A stretch of DNA of 35,584 nucleotides, taken from Pelomyxa schiedti (taxonomy: Eukaryota > Evosea > Pelobiontida > Pelomyxidae). Positions within the stretch are counted from its first letter, which is position 1. Each line of letters opens with the position of its first letter. The notes under the pieces were generated by a model that ran no database searches, had not been told where the DNA came from, and saw nothing but the letters and a program-made list of their open reading frames with translations. The stretch is from assembly GCA_020536535.1 (NCBI GenBank), contig JAHLWZ010000970.1, positions 1 to 35,584 of the forward strand. Direction: 5' to 3'. The translations under genes were made by a program, and so were the position numbers. Shown here in pieces: positions 1 through 11,571 of the stretch.

Positions 1-57
1 AGCCGAAAAAGACATCCATTAGGCGGAAAAAGGAATCCATTTGAGCGAAAAAAAATG
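1..57. repeat. Imperfect short tandem repeat, about 2.5 copies of a 22-bp unit
   Basis: Three similar segments start near positions 2, 23 and 46. The first two share the pattern GC-(C/G)-GAAAAAG-N-(C/A)-ATCCATT; the third is degenerate and shortened. The repeat runs into the window edge, so its full length is unknown. Between it and the kinase stop at 188 nothing else was recognised. Confidence 0.5.
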
Positions 58-187
58 GTTGTGTTGATTTCATTTGGTTTTTCATTGGTTTGCCCGTTTT
101 TTGACTGAAACGTCCAATACATGACGTGAAGTGATCTACTACGAGCCCATGGTGGCTCCTGGAGTATAGGAAAATCTATTGTATTGA

Positions 188-2095
188 TTAGGCAAGAGGG
201 AATATGGTTGTATGCAGTTTTAGGGGATGAAAATACCCTGTGAACTTCTCCTGGTCAGATTGGAGGATGTTGGGTCGGTCATCTTGGGACTCAGTTGGCT
301 TTTTGGGAGTTAGTATTGTCGGTGACATTGTTATTTGAATTTATTAGTTCATTGGGCTAGTTTAGGAAGTAGAAGAATACAGGTTGAGCGGTGAAGTTCT
401 CGTCAATTTGGCTCATATCCGATGTTGTATCTTTCAGTGGGGGTATCCAGGGTGGAGTGACTCGTCTATTGTAAAGTGCTTCCCAGTCCATCGTTGCAAA
501 CCAGGGATGAGATTTCACTTCTTTGGCCGAAAAACGCCTCGCTGGGTCTTGTTGTAGAAGCTAGAGAAATAGAGGTAGTACAAAGCATTTTGGCTGAAGG
601 CATACCCCAGATATCAAAGAGCGAGCATCAGGGAGTACTTCTGCTGGGAATCGTATATCTCCAGTAAGAATTCTCTGGTACATTGTGGCATGATTGGGGT
701 TGTAGAATGGAGGCTGTGTGAAATTAAGTGCATACGCTAATGTACATGTACAAATACCAATCCTGTCAACATCTCATAGACGAGTGTGCCCAAACTCCAC
801 CAATCTACAGCTGTACCATGCTCTCTCCCTCTTAGCACCTCAGGGGCTAACAAGGTTTGAGTACTTTGGGTTAAAAAAAAAACAGTCCCTTACCTAGATA
901 CTCTGGAGTTCCACAAAATGTTGATGTTCCTCTATTAGGAGACAACTGCTTAGAGAGACCGAAATCAGTGATTCGAATGTGACCTGTACCACTGTGAAAA
1001 AAGGAAACTGGAACACAGATCACGTACCCTGGAAGTCGATCAGAATGTCTTGGAGGAAAAAAAGTGGGGGAAAATAATATTAGAGACCCAAATGTAGAAA
1101 GAAAAACGCTTACTTTCTGGTTTCAAATCTCTGGGAATAAGTAAGTTGAATTGAGACACAAAGAAAACAACAAAAAAAGTTACCTATAGACGATTCCAAG
1201 AGAATGTAAATGTTCAAGGGCAAGTGCAATCTCACCGGCATATAGCCGAGTCCTGGTCTCATCAAATTTATTTTCGTTCTTGAGATGCAAGAACAGTTCG
1301 CCTCCATTTACAAAGTCCATAACCATGTAAAGCTTTTCAGGGGTCTGTGATTCTATTCAGAATAGAATGGGAAGTAATTTTTTTTTTTTGACCTGGAAGG
1401 CATAATGGAGCTTCACAATGAAAGGGTGCTCCACTTGTTGCATAATGACTTTCTCAGATAGGGTATGTGCAACCTGAAAATTATATCTTGGTGAATAGGA
1501 AGAAACCAAAAAAAAAGAAAATAATAAATAAATCAAAATAGATGGTACCTGTTTGCGTGCAATTATTGCACTTTTCTTCAGGACTTTCATGGCATAGATG
1601 TGGTGGTCATCATTCTTCTCAACACGTAAAACCTACGGAGCCAATTAATAAAGAATTTCAGCTACAAAGGTACAATAAAAGTGACAGGAGTTTACCTTCC
1701 CAAAGCTTCCTCTTCCAACCACTGTAAGTGCCTAAGATTTATCTTGAGATATCGCAAAAACCGAAGAGGTGAGGGTGTATCATTACCGTGAAATCTGCCT
1801 TGGTCACCTTTTGTGCCGTTTTGCTGTATAACACGCCAGTGGGTTGCTCGTTCAAAATCTGATCCAGTGGCGCGTACTCGTCCTCATTGTAGCCGTGCAG
1901 ATCTTCACCAGGAGGATCGCCGGACGGCGTTGACGTAGTAGCTGTGCTAGATGTCGTAGATGAGGTTGTGGTCGGATCTGCGTGCGCGGGCGAGGACGTG
2001 GCGCCCTTGCTGCCTTTGGTTTTCTTGGGCTTTTTGGGTGTCTTTACTTTCTTTGGTGGCTTGTCCTTCTTGGTTTTGCCTGGTTGGTTGCCCAT
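188..2095 (-). CDS. AGC-family Ser/Thr protein kinase (Akt/S6K/PKBR1-like), 12 exons, 428 aa
   Basis: Exons on the minus strand: 2095-1787, 1731-1696, 1632-1549, 1473-1393, 1344-1184, 1130-1114, 1048-1028, 983-894, 846-758, 713-606, 560-381, 298-188; all splice phases agree. Seen: glycine loop VVGRGSFGK (residues 107-115), beta-3 lysine in YAMK (131), YRDLKPEN catalytic loop (224-230), DFG (243-245), activation-loop [14 protein letters not shown] with the PDK1-type Thr near 258, and the AGC tail with [15 protein letters not shown] and a hydrophobic motif FTGYF near 411. The N-terminus begins [10 protein letters not shown], followed by a long Lys/Pro stretch and a Thr/Ser-rich linker. Gly2 with Gly6 fits an N-myristoylation site, and there is no PH domain, so membrane attachment by lipid plus basic patch (as in Dictyostelium PKBR1) is inferred. 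The hydrophobic motif has Phe where regulated AGC kinases have Ser/Thr. Exons 6 and 7 are only 17 and 21 nt and encode the catalytic loop. An earlier stop (357-359) is avoided by splicing out 380-299, which has a TACTAAC branch site. Confidence 0.93.
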
Positions 2096-2564
2096 CTCCT
2101 TTGTTACTTGTGTTACTTTATACGTTACAACGACTCAATAAACCACCACCAACAAGTAGACGAAAAAACTTGTTTTTTTTTTTTTGGTTGTTTGTTTTCA
2201 GTGGGACACGAAATACTCCACTGTTCTTGGGTTCGGTGCTGCTTTTTGCCCAAAATCAACAACAAGATCCAAACTTACCAATCAGCAGCAAGCACAGCCT
2301 TCCTTAAAAGGATGGATCTCAACGGTGTCCCCGGCAGCGTAAGTCCTTCTCAGATCTGGGAGTTTGTTCTCTCTCCCCTTGGGAACTGTTTCCAGCCCCC
2401 CCGGCCATGGACCCGGAATCGGATCTGGGGCAGAGTGCACAGCACATCGACGTATTTACATTTCCTTCCAAATTTGGGAGCATTCTCCTTCCTGAAACCT
2501 GATATCACGGAACAAACCGAAAAAAAAAAAGGTTCCCGTCCAGCGACACACTTTGTTGGTGGTG
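2096..2564. other. Divergent intergenic region between kinase and surface-protein genes
   Basis: About 470 bp, rich in T and A tracts. A plus-strand ATG at 2312 opens a nine-codon reading frame ending at a good donor (GTAAGT at 2339). This could be an untranslated first exon or a small upstream frame of the next gene, but no joined model with the signal-peptide exon at 2565 was needed. No TATA box was identified with confidence. Confidence 0.4.
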
Positions 2565-5207
2565 ATGGGTGTTGTCAAGATTTTTACTGTGTGCTTCTTG
2601 TCCCTGCACCTTGCTGGTTAGCCCCCCATAAGTGAAATGTAAAAATTGTGTGTCCCGTCCCATCTCACTCACACTTTTTCTTTTTTCCGCCCCGTTCCGC
2701 AATCAGTGTTGGTTGCTGGGGCACCAACATGTGGCCCTGATGTTACTCTGTGGTTGGCCCAGCAGATGGACTCGGCCAGGACTCAGACCGACCAGGTTCT
2801 GGCCTCAGGCGGCGACTCCTTCGTCGCCCTGCTGTCGAACACCTCGGGCTCAATGGCCTACTCCCTCAGGCCCAGCCTGTCGTACGCGGCCGAAACTTCG
2901 TGTCCGGCGGGAGTCGAACCCGCGACCCAGTGCGTCGATTCCACCGGCGCCGGCACGGTCACGCTGTGCGGGGACTTTTGCGTGACCCCAGATATAGCTA
3001 TTTTGATTGCTTATGGGTATGCCTCGGCTCCGTTGTCTGGAACTGCTCTGTTTGGCGCTATCTCACAAAACGCACTTTCTCCTCCAACTGCGGCGGCCGT
3101 GGCCGTACTTATGGGTGTGTACTTGAGGTCGAGATATACTGACGCCCTGCTGGCTGAAAACACCCCACGCATGTGCACCTTGTTGAAGGGCGAGAGGTTC
3201 AACATAATGCCAAAACTTCTATTCACTGGGATGTGTGGAGACATATATGCTCAGGATGCTCTTTATTCAGCAGAGGGTCTGGGTGGAATGACAATTGCTG
3301 AGTGGGAGAGCCAGAACAGCGCCGTTCTGTGTGACTTGACTGAAAGTTTGTTGTATACAATGAGGCCTGAGAGTATGGGAACTTGGATGTCCCTGGTGGG
3401 TGTAAGTGGATGCGCTGCATGTGCTTCTGTTTTCAATGCTCCCAGTTTGGCTCCTATTTCTCATGTTCCGATGGTGTGTAACCGATTTTTCCCCTGCCAA
3501 CTTATAACTGAATTCAGCAATCTCTGCGAGGTTTCGAATCTGGGTTAAAAGCAAGGGTTATTACCATTATTAAAAATTGAACATCAAATGTACTCATAGA
3601 GTTTAGGATGTAACAACTACCTGTGATTCATTTCCACGAACTTCGTCTGATTGGGCTACATGCAACCGTTGGGGAGTTGTAGTCCACTCTACTACCTCTC
3701 CAGCCGTTGATAAACGTGCATATTCAGTTCGTGCTGATGGAAATTGGTATTCTCATACACATGCACATATTCTGATAACTCTTCACAAGCCTCCTCGAAC
3801 AACTGAATTTTAAGACCCTTTTGGAAGAAATGGCAGTAATGGATTCAATATGGTATCTACCTCAATTATTCCTCGTCAAGCCTAAATGTTGTTCGAGTGT
3901 ACCTTCTGTTCTTGCTGAGTTCACATCACAACTGGAAGTCATTCTTGAATTGTGTGCTTGCCCCAGTTTTATTGAAATTGCAAGGCCACTACTTTCTTTT
4001 GGGCAAGTGTTGTGCAACTCACAGCCAGTATATACAAACGTGACAGGTAACAACTGTACCCAATACTACAGCTATTTACATGAATTTTTCCACAGGAGAA
4101 CAATGCTTTAAACAACTGGTGCTTAAGATTGTTGACATTCCCCGACTGGATCTTGTCATCCTTCCTGTTTGTATTCCCTGTGCGAGTGAAATCCTTGGAA
4201 GAGAAAACATGGGACTGGCATATGACATGATGTGCCAGATTCAAATGGATTATTGGGGGCCAACTGATAGCAGGTGAGGTTTCTCTTGTTATCCGAAAAC
4301 TCAAAACCATAGTTGCATGGGTGTGTTCAATGAGACACTTGGAGATCCAAGTATCCCTGCTTTGCCTTCTGACTGTTTGGTTCCCTTGACATCTTCTGGG
4401 GACATCGTTGAGGGGTGGGATTCCACGGATATTCCATCCTACTGTGCTGACATTTACGTTAAAATCTCAAATAAACTGAGGTGCTGCTGCAACATATACA
4501 ATGATATGCTGGAAATCCGTGGTTATAGAGCCGGTCTCGACGGCCTTGTGTGCTCTCCTTGCTCTGAAATTGCCTTCAAGATGACAATCGGAGTGTCTGG
4601 CTTTGATTGGGATCAGGCAACAAGCAACATTGGGGTTTACGCCCTTCAGCAGATGGCACAGGATGAATTATCACATCGCCTGCCTGTAGTTTCTCGCCCA
4701 GATTTTATCCAAGGGGTTACTATTGCCAAAGCAGCAGGCGGCAAACGCGATAACATTGATGCGTCAATTGAAGTTACAGTATGATCTTCCCGATTAATCA
4801 TTCTACTCAATGAACTCTCAGTATCAAACGATATACGATGATGCCGCAATTGAGGTTTTCGATGAGGTCGTCGAAGGAGATACCCTAGTGTATGTAAAAA
4901 CACCCAAATAGAAATATACTGCCAATTCAAATTCTAGTCATAATAATAATATTAGTCCCCAAGTATCAGTCAGGCACTCACCCATAATAGAGAAATGACG
5001 GACTTCATTTCCAACGCCACCGAGGTCTTTGACACAGTTGTCATCACCTCTGTTGAAATATCCTGCGAGTCACCAGACGCCTGCCCCTCGATGTCCAACT
5101 CGCTGTCGTCCTCATCAGTCCCGCAGGAACCCTCATCAGGGTCCTCGTTGTACTGCTCACTGGGATTTGCGGTTCTCTCTGTGTTGGTGGCCTTCCTTGT
5201 ATTGTAA
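2565..5207 (+). CDS. Secreted cysteine-rich protein, probably GPI-anchored, 8 exons, 733 aa, family not recognised
   Basis: Exons: 2565-2616, 2707-3530, 3607-3746, 3790-4046, 4096-4273, 4313-4778, 4822-4889, 4991-5207; phases agree throughout. Exon 1 encodes a signal peptide (MGVVKIFTVCFLSLHLA, then VLVAGA), which fixes the start. The mature part carries about 36 cysteines, often as CxxC or CC (PVCIPC, CSPC, LRCCC), and N-glycosylation sequons such as NTS, NVT, NET and NAT. The C-terminus is a Ser/Gly/Pro-rich spacer followed by a 16-residue hydrophobic stretch ending directly at the stop, the pattern of a GPI-attachment signal; a single C-terminal membrane helix is the alternative. I recognise no enzyme motif. 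It is therefore probably an extracellular surface protein held by disulfides. A minus-strand tRNA-like T-arm lies inside exon 2 (see findings). Confidence 0.8.
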
Positions 5208-5329
5208 CAAAACAACAAAAATTTTCGCGTTTGGAATCAATCCTTTTCTTTTTTTTTAATTCGTTCCGTTTCGGTGTGTCTGTCACAAAGGTACAACGGG
5301 GAAGAAAATGTGCATGGAATATCAACAGG

Positions 5330-6888
5330 CTACGCCAAAATACAGTTGTTGCCTGGAGCAGGCAGTTCGGGCTTGGTGTACATTGTAAGCAGGTTCCAAA
5401 CAAATTCAGGTCTGCCGGGTGGGAAGTTGTGCTTTGCTTCTAGTTCGTGGAACGCCACGTGCCACCCGTGGGATTCAAATGCCTTTCGGGCATCATGGCA
5501 TGGTTTCCGATTATCCTCTGTGCATAGTGAGTCCGGAGACAGAAAAATGGGGTACAAACCGTATAAGCCAGTGACTATGATGAAAGGGGTCTTTCTAGTT
5601 GGAATGAGGAACTTCCGCTCCAACTCGTCTTCAAGCTCTTTGCGTATTTCTTCTTCTAACCAAGCGTTTCCTACCTGCCAAAACGTCAGAAATAAAGGTG
5701 AGAAAACACGTGGTACCTCAACTCCTCCCATATGATTGCAAATTGCGGCAAAGCGTTGGTCAATCAGGAGTGCCAAGTCCGACATGAAAATTCCGCCATT
5801 CGAATGTCCACAGGCGTAAATTCGAGTGCCGTCCACAGGAAAAGCTTCAAACATGAAATCTAACACAGTGTTCACATATGCAATATCTTCATCTCCTGGA
5901 AGCCACACATGCTCTCCCTCACTAATGAATTTCGATTCGGTATGTCGTGATTCTCCAAAGACAAGTAACACTCGATCCCTTTCAGCTATTCGTTGCCAAC
6001 CACTGTCAGTTTCTGGCAGTTCAACGGGTTTTCCATCAGTTGTGCCGCGGACCAGCCTCTCCCGGTGATATTGTTGTTGCCAGAGGGATGATCGAGTTGC
6101 ATCTCTTTATGGAATGAGTTGTTAACAAGACAAAAGAAAAGAAAATAAAAATACTGTCCAGTTCCATGGAATAAGAAAATAAGCGGGAAAGGTCCAGTTG
6201 CATCGCGTGCAGCGGAAGTGGCAGTGCTAGTATGTTTCTCAGCAGCATGCGTTTCTGCTTGCGCCGCAGCTGCAGAATCCGCAGTGGATGTAGCTGACTC
6301 AGCTACTACTGCCGGGTCTGCTTGCTCCTTAACAGAAGGCTCCTTGGGCGAGTCTCCCACCGCATTCTTGGTTGTTTCTTCAGAAGACACGACCCGGCCC
6401 CCGAGTGGTTTCACAGGTTCGGAACCTTCGCCGGAGTTCACGGGGGCCAGGACCGTGTGGTCTTCCTCCTGCGTCGACTGCGTCGAAGTAGTGGCAGCAG
6501 TAGTAGTGGACGTTGTGGTCTGGGAGACTGGGTCCGTGTCATGCGCATGCTCCTCAGCCGCCGACGCATACGGGATTTTGTCGGGATTGTGGTGGCGATC
6601 TCGGACAGGGGCGGCGGTTGGGGTGGCGACGTTGCTGCTGCTGTTGTCGTTGTGCTCATCCGTGGACGACGACGACGACGATGATGGGGGCGGAGTGGCA
6701 TAATACGGGGATGCGCCTCGGCACGCGGAGCAGGGCTCAGTGAGGCTGTTGGGAACGAATACGACGAAGCGGCGGCGCTGCGTGAATTGGCTCCCGGTGA
6801 GGTGGAACTCGTGAGCAAGGCCGTGCTCGTGCCCTATGGGCGCTGCTGAGCGTTCGATTCGGTTGCCTCCCGAAACCCACGCACCCAT
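5330..6888 (-). CDS. Alpha/beta-hydrolase esterase of the LpqC / PHB-depolymerase type with disordered insertion
   Basis: Exons: 6888-6155, 6104-5717, 5674-5560, 5517-5330, about 474 aa. The fold signature is clear: strand RRFVVFVPNSL (near residue 40), then GPFPLIFLFHGTGQD (oxyanion loop), LLVFGES, and the nucleophile elbow GHSNGG with Ser near residue 346. An acidic residue follows TGLYEDN and a histidine lies in KHNFPPG. LpqC-type enzymes hydrolyse polyester or aryl-ester bonds; the substrate here is unknown. Unusually, about 170 residues rich in Ser, Thr, Ala, Glu and Asp separate the first two core strands. The introns at 5716-5675 and 5559-5518 are both 42 nt and lack an in-frame stop, so unspliced readings (488 or 502 aa) stay open. 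Removing 5559-5518 restores the acid-residue region, so splicing is favoured. No signal peptide is evident. A further upstream exon (near 6990-7050, minus strand) cannot be excluded. Confidence 0.82.
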
Positions 6889-7095
6889 TAAAACTGAAAA
6901 GTTGGTGCTTTCTCAGAAAGGGCGTTTCGGTCTGAGAGCCAGTAGGCTCCGAACCCCGAATGGACTGAAGGATATCACCTACCTCGGAAATTCCTGTTCG
7001 TTGGAGAGTCGAGCTTCAACAAGATGTCGAGGATGACCCAATGCCCTTGATTGGATGACCTAACTTTGTCTCCCCTTTTCCCCTGGGAGAAGAAA
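6889..7095. promoter_or_regulatory. Divergent promoter region, about 207 bp
   Basis: This gap separates two genes transcribed away from each other, so both promoters should lie here. A GT donor-like site in the minus orientation near 6990 may belong to a 5' leader of the esterase gene. No recognised core promoter motif was found. Confidence 0.4.
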
Positions 7096-8379
7096 ATGCA
7101 ACAACCAAACCCGAGCGGCCACGCAACCACGTGGTCGCCGACAACAACAGACACCACCGACTCGTTTGTAGTGGCCCCGACCCACCCCCTAACCCATTTT
7201 TATCTATCTTCGCCGTATACTCCCCTTCCGCTGGGAGCAGAGTGCGGGGACCTGGCCGACCAATGGCCCCCCCTCACCCCCTTGCTCCCTCCCCCGATCA
7301 GCGCCACTGCCACTGCCACTGCCACTGCCACTGCCATTGCCTCTGCTACTACTGCTACCACTACTGGCACGCGGACCACCACCGCCGAGGACAGCAGCGG
7401 CACCACCAGCCCGGACACGCCCCTCCCTTCGTCGGGCTCTCCTCAACAAATAGGTGTGAACAGCAATGGGGGCTCCATCCCGCCTGAACCCAACCAGCTG
7501 GGGTACCAGCCAAACTTGGGATATGGCCAACCGGTCCTGCCGATCCGAAATGTATGTTACTTTTATTACGGGATTTTTGGCATAGTGTTAAGATTCCTAT
7601 AGATTGTAATCCCAGGTCAGCTGGTGACCAACTACACTGCTTCCAGTGCTTCTCCACCGGACTTTCAGAGCCCTTTGGTTTTGCCCCCACTTCCTGCTTT
7701 GTTTTTGCCCTGTGACATGATGCCTGAATTCACTTCATGTCTGGAATGGAAGGATTTCCAGTGCGAAAAATTCATCAAGTGCTCACTACTAACAACCTCT
7801 ATTTGTGAACTGGAGAAAACCTGCCAGTGTGGAATTATCAGCTCCCTTGCAGAATGTAGTTTTCTTCTTCTACATTTGACACTCGTTAACATTCTAATTT
7901 TTGGGTACAGTTAAAGAATTCCATAGACGGGTTATCTTTTTAAAGGATCCCTCTGTTGCCTGGCCATTCCAAGTGTTGCCAGATCTCGTCTGTCTGGCAT
8001 ATTTTTGCAAGGTTGATAATTCTGGTTGGAAGGGAGGTGCATCACACACAAAGGGGCAAACAGGCATTCTTATGAAGCGCTACAGAGTAAAGGAGGTACA
8101 CCTTACTCAACTCCCACCATTTCCAACAGTTCACAGGATTACCACAAAGACATCATCACAATGAAAGGCCAACCCATGTGTCAAAGCGTTTCGGCTGTCA
8201 TGATATTCACCAAGGTTCCGATTCTTACATCTGTCCCAGTTCAGCTGAATTATGCCGTTCGCAATCTTGAGGACGTTAGAGACTTGGTACTGAGCATTAT
8301 GAATGCAGAAAGCAAGAAACACCACCATAAGCAACACAACCGCACTCACAAACACCGTCACCACACTCAAAAGTCCTAA
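7096..8379 (+). CDS. Unrecognised protein with low-complexity N-terminus and His-rich C-terminal tail, 4 exons, 372 aa
   Basis: Exons: 7096-7551, 7621-7855, 7911-8095, 8137-8379, phases consistent; the ATG at 7096 is the first in frame. Residues 1-150 are rich in Pro, Thr, Ala and Ser and include Ala-Thr dipeptide repeats from the hexanucleotide repeat at 7303. The middle (about 155-290) looks globular, with several cysteines (FLPCDMM, SCLEW, CEKFIKC, CQCGII) and aromatic residues (WPFQVLPDLVCLAYFCK). The last part forms a likely amphipathic helix (LNYAVRNLEDVRDLVLSI) and ends in a tail with about ten histidines within 21 residues. No family was recognised. The acceptor of intron 1 could be CAG at 7615 or 7620; only 7620 keeps the frame. 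Confidence 0.72.
7303..7338 (+). repeat. GCCACT hexanucleotide microsatellite inside coding exon
   Basis: Five perfect GCCACT units (7303-7332) and one GCCATT unit. In the reading frame of the 7096 gene this encodes alternating Ala-Thr. Length variation by whole units would keep the frame. Confidence 0.85.
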
Positions 8380-8491
8380 TTTATGATTTGGCTTTAACAG
8401 TTGGGAAAAAAAAACACCAAAGTGGGTGAGAAAAGTTGACTTGTGAAGGGGCACTACTATGTTCTATTTTAGTGGGCTGCAATTAAGGGGC

Positions 8492-10531
<2,040 letters not shown>

Positions 10532-10824
10532 CTCTACTTGCTTGTTCCTTGGCTAATTTATTTTGTTGTTTTTTTGATTGTCACTTTTAAACGGGCACTT
10601 TTTTGTTATGATCTTTTTCTGGACCAGAAACGCCTTAGCGGAAGTACCAACTGTCCGGGAAGTTTCGTTTTTGTCTGACTTCATAGCCCAACATAAGGGG
10701 TCTGATGTCACTTCGACAAGCAATTCAAATCAATCATTTTACATGTCCACGGACAACACAAAGGGTTATGGTTCTGGTTTTGTTCGGAGGAGGGAGCACA
10801 CGCAAAACGGGGGTATGTATGCAA
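10532..10824. other. Intergenic region upstream of aldehyde dehydrogenase
   Basis: About 290 bp between two minus-strand genes. Plus-strand frames here are open for up to about 115 codons but have no supporting features. The left part should hold the aldehyde dehydrogenase promoter. Part of the right side may belong to the last exon of the coiled-coil gene if an alternative splice is used. Confidence 0.3.
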
Positions 10825-11262
10825 TCACGGGCCCTGAATTGGTGGTTGTTTGGTGTTGGGCAAACCGGCACCTTTGTGGAGCTGTTCGGCTACAAAGAGC
10901 TCCATGTCATCAAACACTTCTTGGGTGAGGTTTCTGGATAGTTCTTCTAGGGCATGTGTGAGTCCCTCTATGGTTTTTTTTATTTCCGAGTGTTCCCTTT
11001 CTGGTGGTTAGTTGTTGGGTACTCAGATTGTTGTGTTTGGAGTGGGGAGTACAGACTTGGTTTGTTTTTCTAGTTCGGTGTCATTCTTTTCGCACATTTC
11101 CTTTAACATTGCAATCTCTTTGTCAAGTGAGGAAATTCTCGCTTCTGCACCACTGATTATCTGCTTGTTTTCTTCAATCCGGAGTTTCCTGTAGGTTTGC
11201 TTTCGAATCAATGCATTTCTTTTACTGTCTATCTCTTCAGCTTCCTCTCTTAATCTCTGCAT
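10825..11262 (-). CDS. Small coiled-coil protein (gene model incomplete)
   Basis: The minus-strand frame from ATG 11262 encodes a strongly charged coiled coil, beginning MQRLREEAEEIDSKRNAL, with heptad spacing through SSLDKEIAMLKEM. A second helical segment (EHSEIKKTIEGLTHALEEL, then FDDMELFVAEQLHKG) follows after an intron and ends at TGA 10827-10825. The splice between the two is not settled. Donor 11049 with acceptor near 10968, or donor near 11096 with acceptor near 10997, both keep the frame. The real start may lie further upstream, since the frame is open above 11262 and exon-like sequence occurs at 11340-11500. Small helical proteins of this kind are often complex subunits, but no family was recognised. 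Confidence 0.5.
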
Positions 11263-11571
11263 TAGTTCGTATGAATGGGGGGAAAAAAAACAGGTGAACA
11301 AGTTAGCAGTGACGGAAAAGAAGCAAATGAGCAACAAAACCTTGGAAGAGGATGCCCTCAGTTAGTTCCAACACCGCCGTGACGTTTGTAAAAAAAAAAA
11401 AAGTTAGATTGGGCCGCGTGTCACGATGCATCGTTGCATATTCGGGAACAAAACCATCCTTGTTGTCTTCAACGTCTCGACAAACCAGCAAACGCCCCTT
11501 TCTCGCTTGTCGGGTCTCCTCCGTCAGCGGCGTCCGTCTACCTATTTTTTTTTATGTTTTCGTGACACCTC
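11263..11571. other. Divergent intergenic region, possible 5' exons of the coiled-coil gene
   Basis: Holds the promoters of two divergent genes. On the minus strand an open stretch from about 11490 to 11340 contains a T12 tract and a GGAACTAACTGAG sequence resembling branch site plus acceptor, so a 16-nt exon at about 11356-11341 is conceivable. No model was good enough to call. Confidence 0.3.

Noticed and set aside
2312-2338. ATG with nine codons followed by a good donor, as start of the surface-protein gene
   Set aside because: It would lack a signal peptide and is not in phase with a sensible acceptor; exon 2565-2616 gives a perfect signal peptide and phase.
2632-3142. Two other open frames overlapping exon 2 of the surface protein
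   Set aside because: They lack signal peptide, splice continuity and composition of a real protein, and end where the main frame continues.
6218-6703. Plus-strand 161-codon frame
   Set aside because: It is the complement of the repetitive insert of the esterase, which has homology-supported sequence on both sides in the minus frame.
7200-7530. Minus-strand frames of 72 and 108 codons rich in Gly, Val and Ala
   Set aside because: They are the complement of the GCCACT repeat and nearby low-complexity coding sequence.
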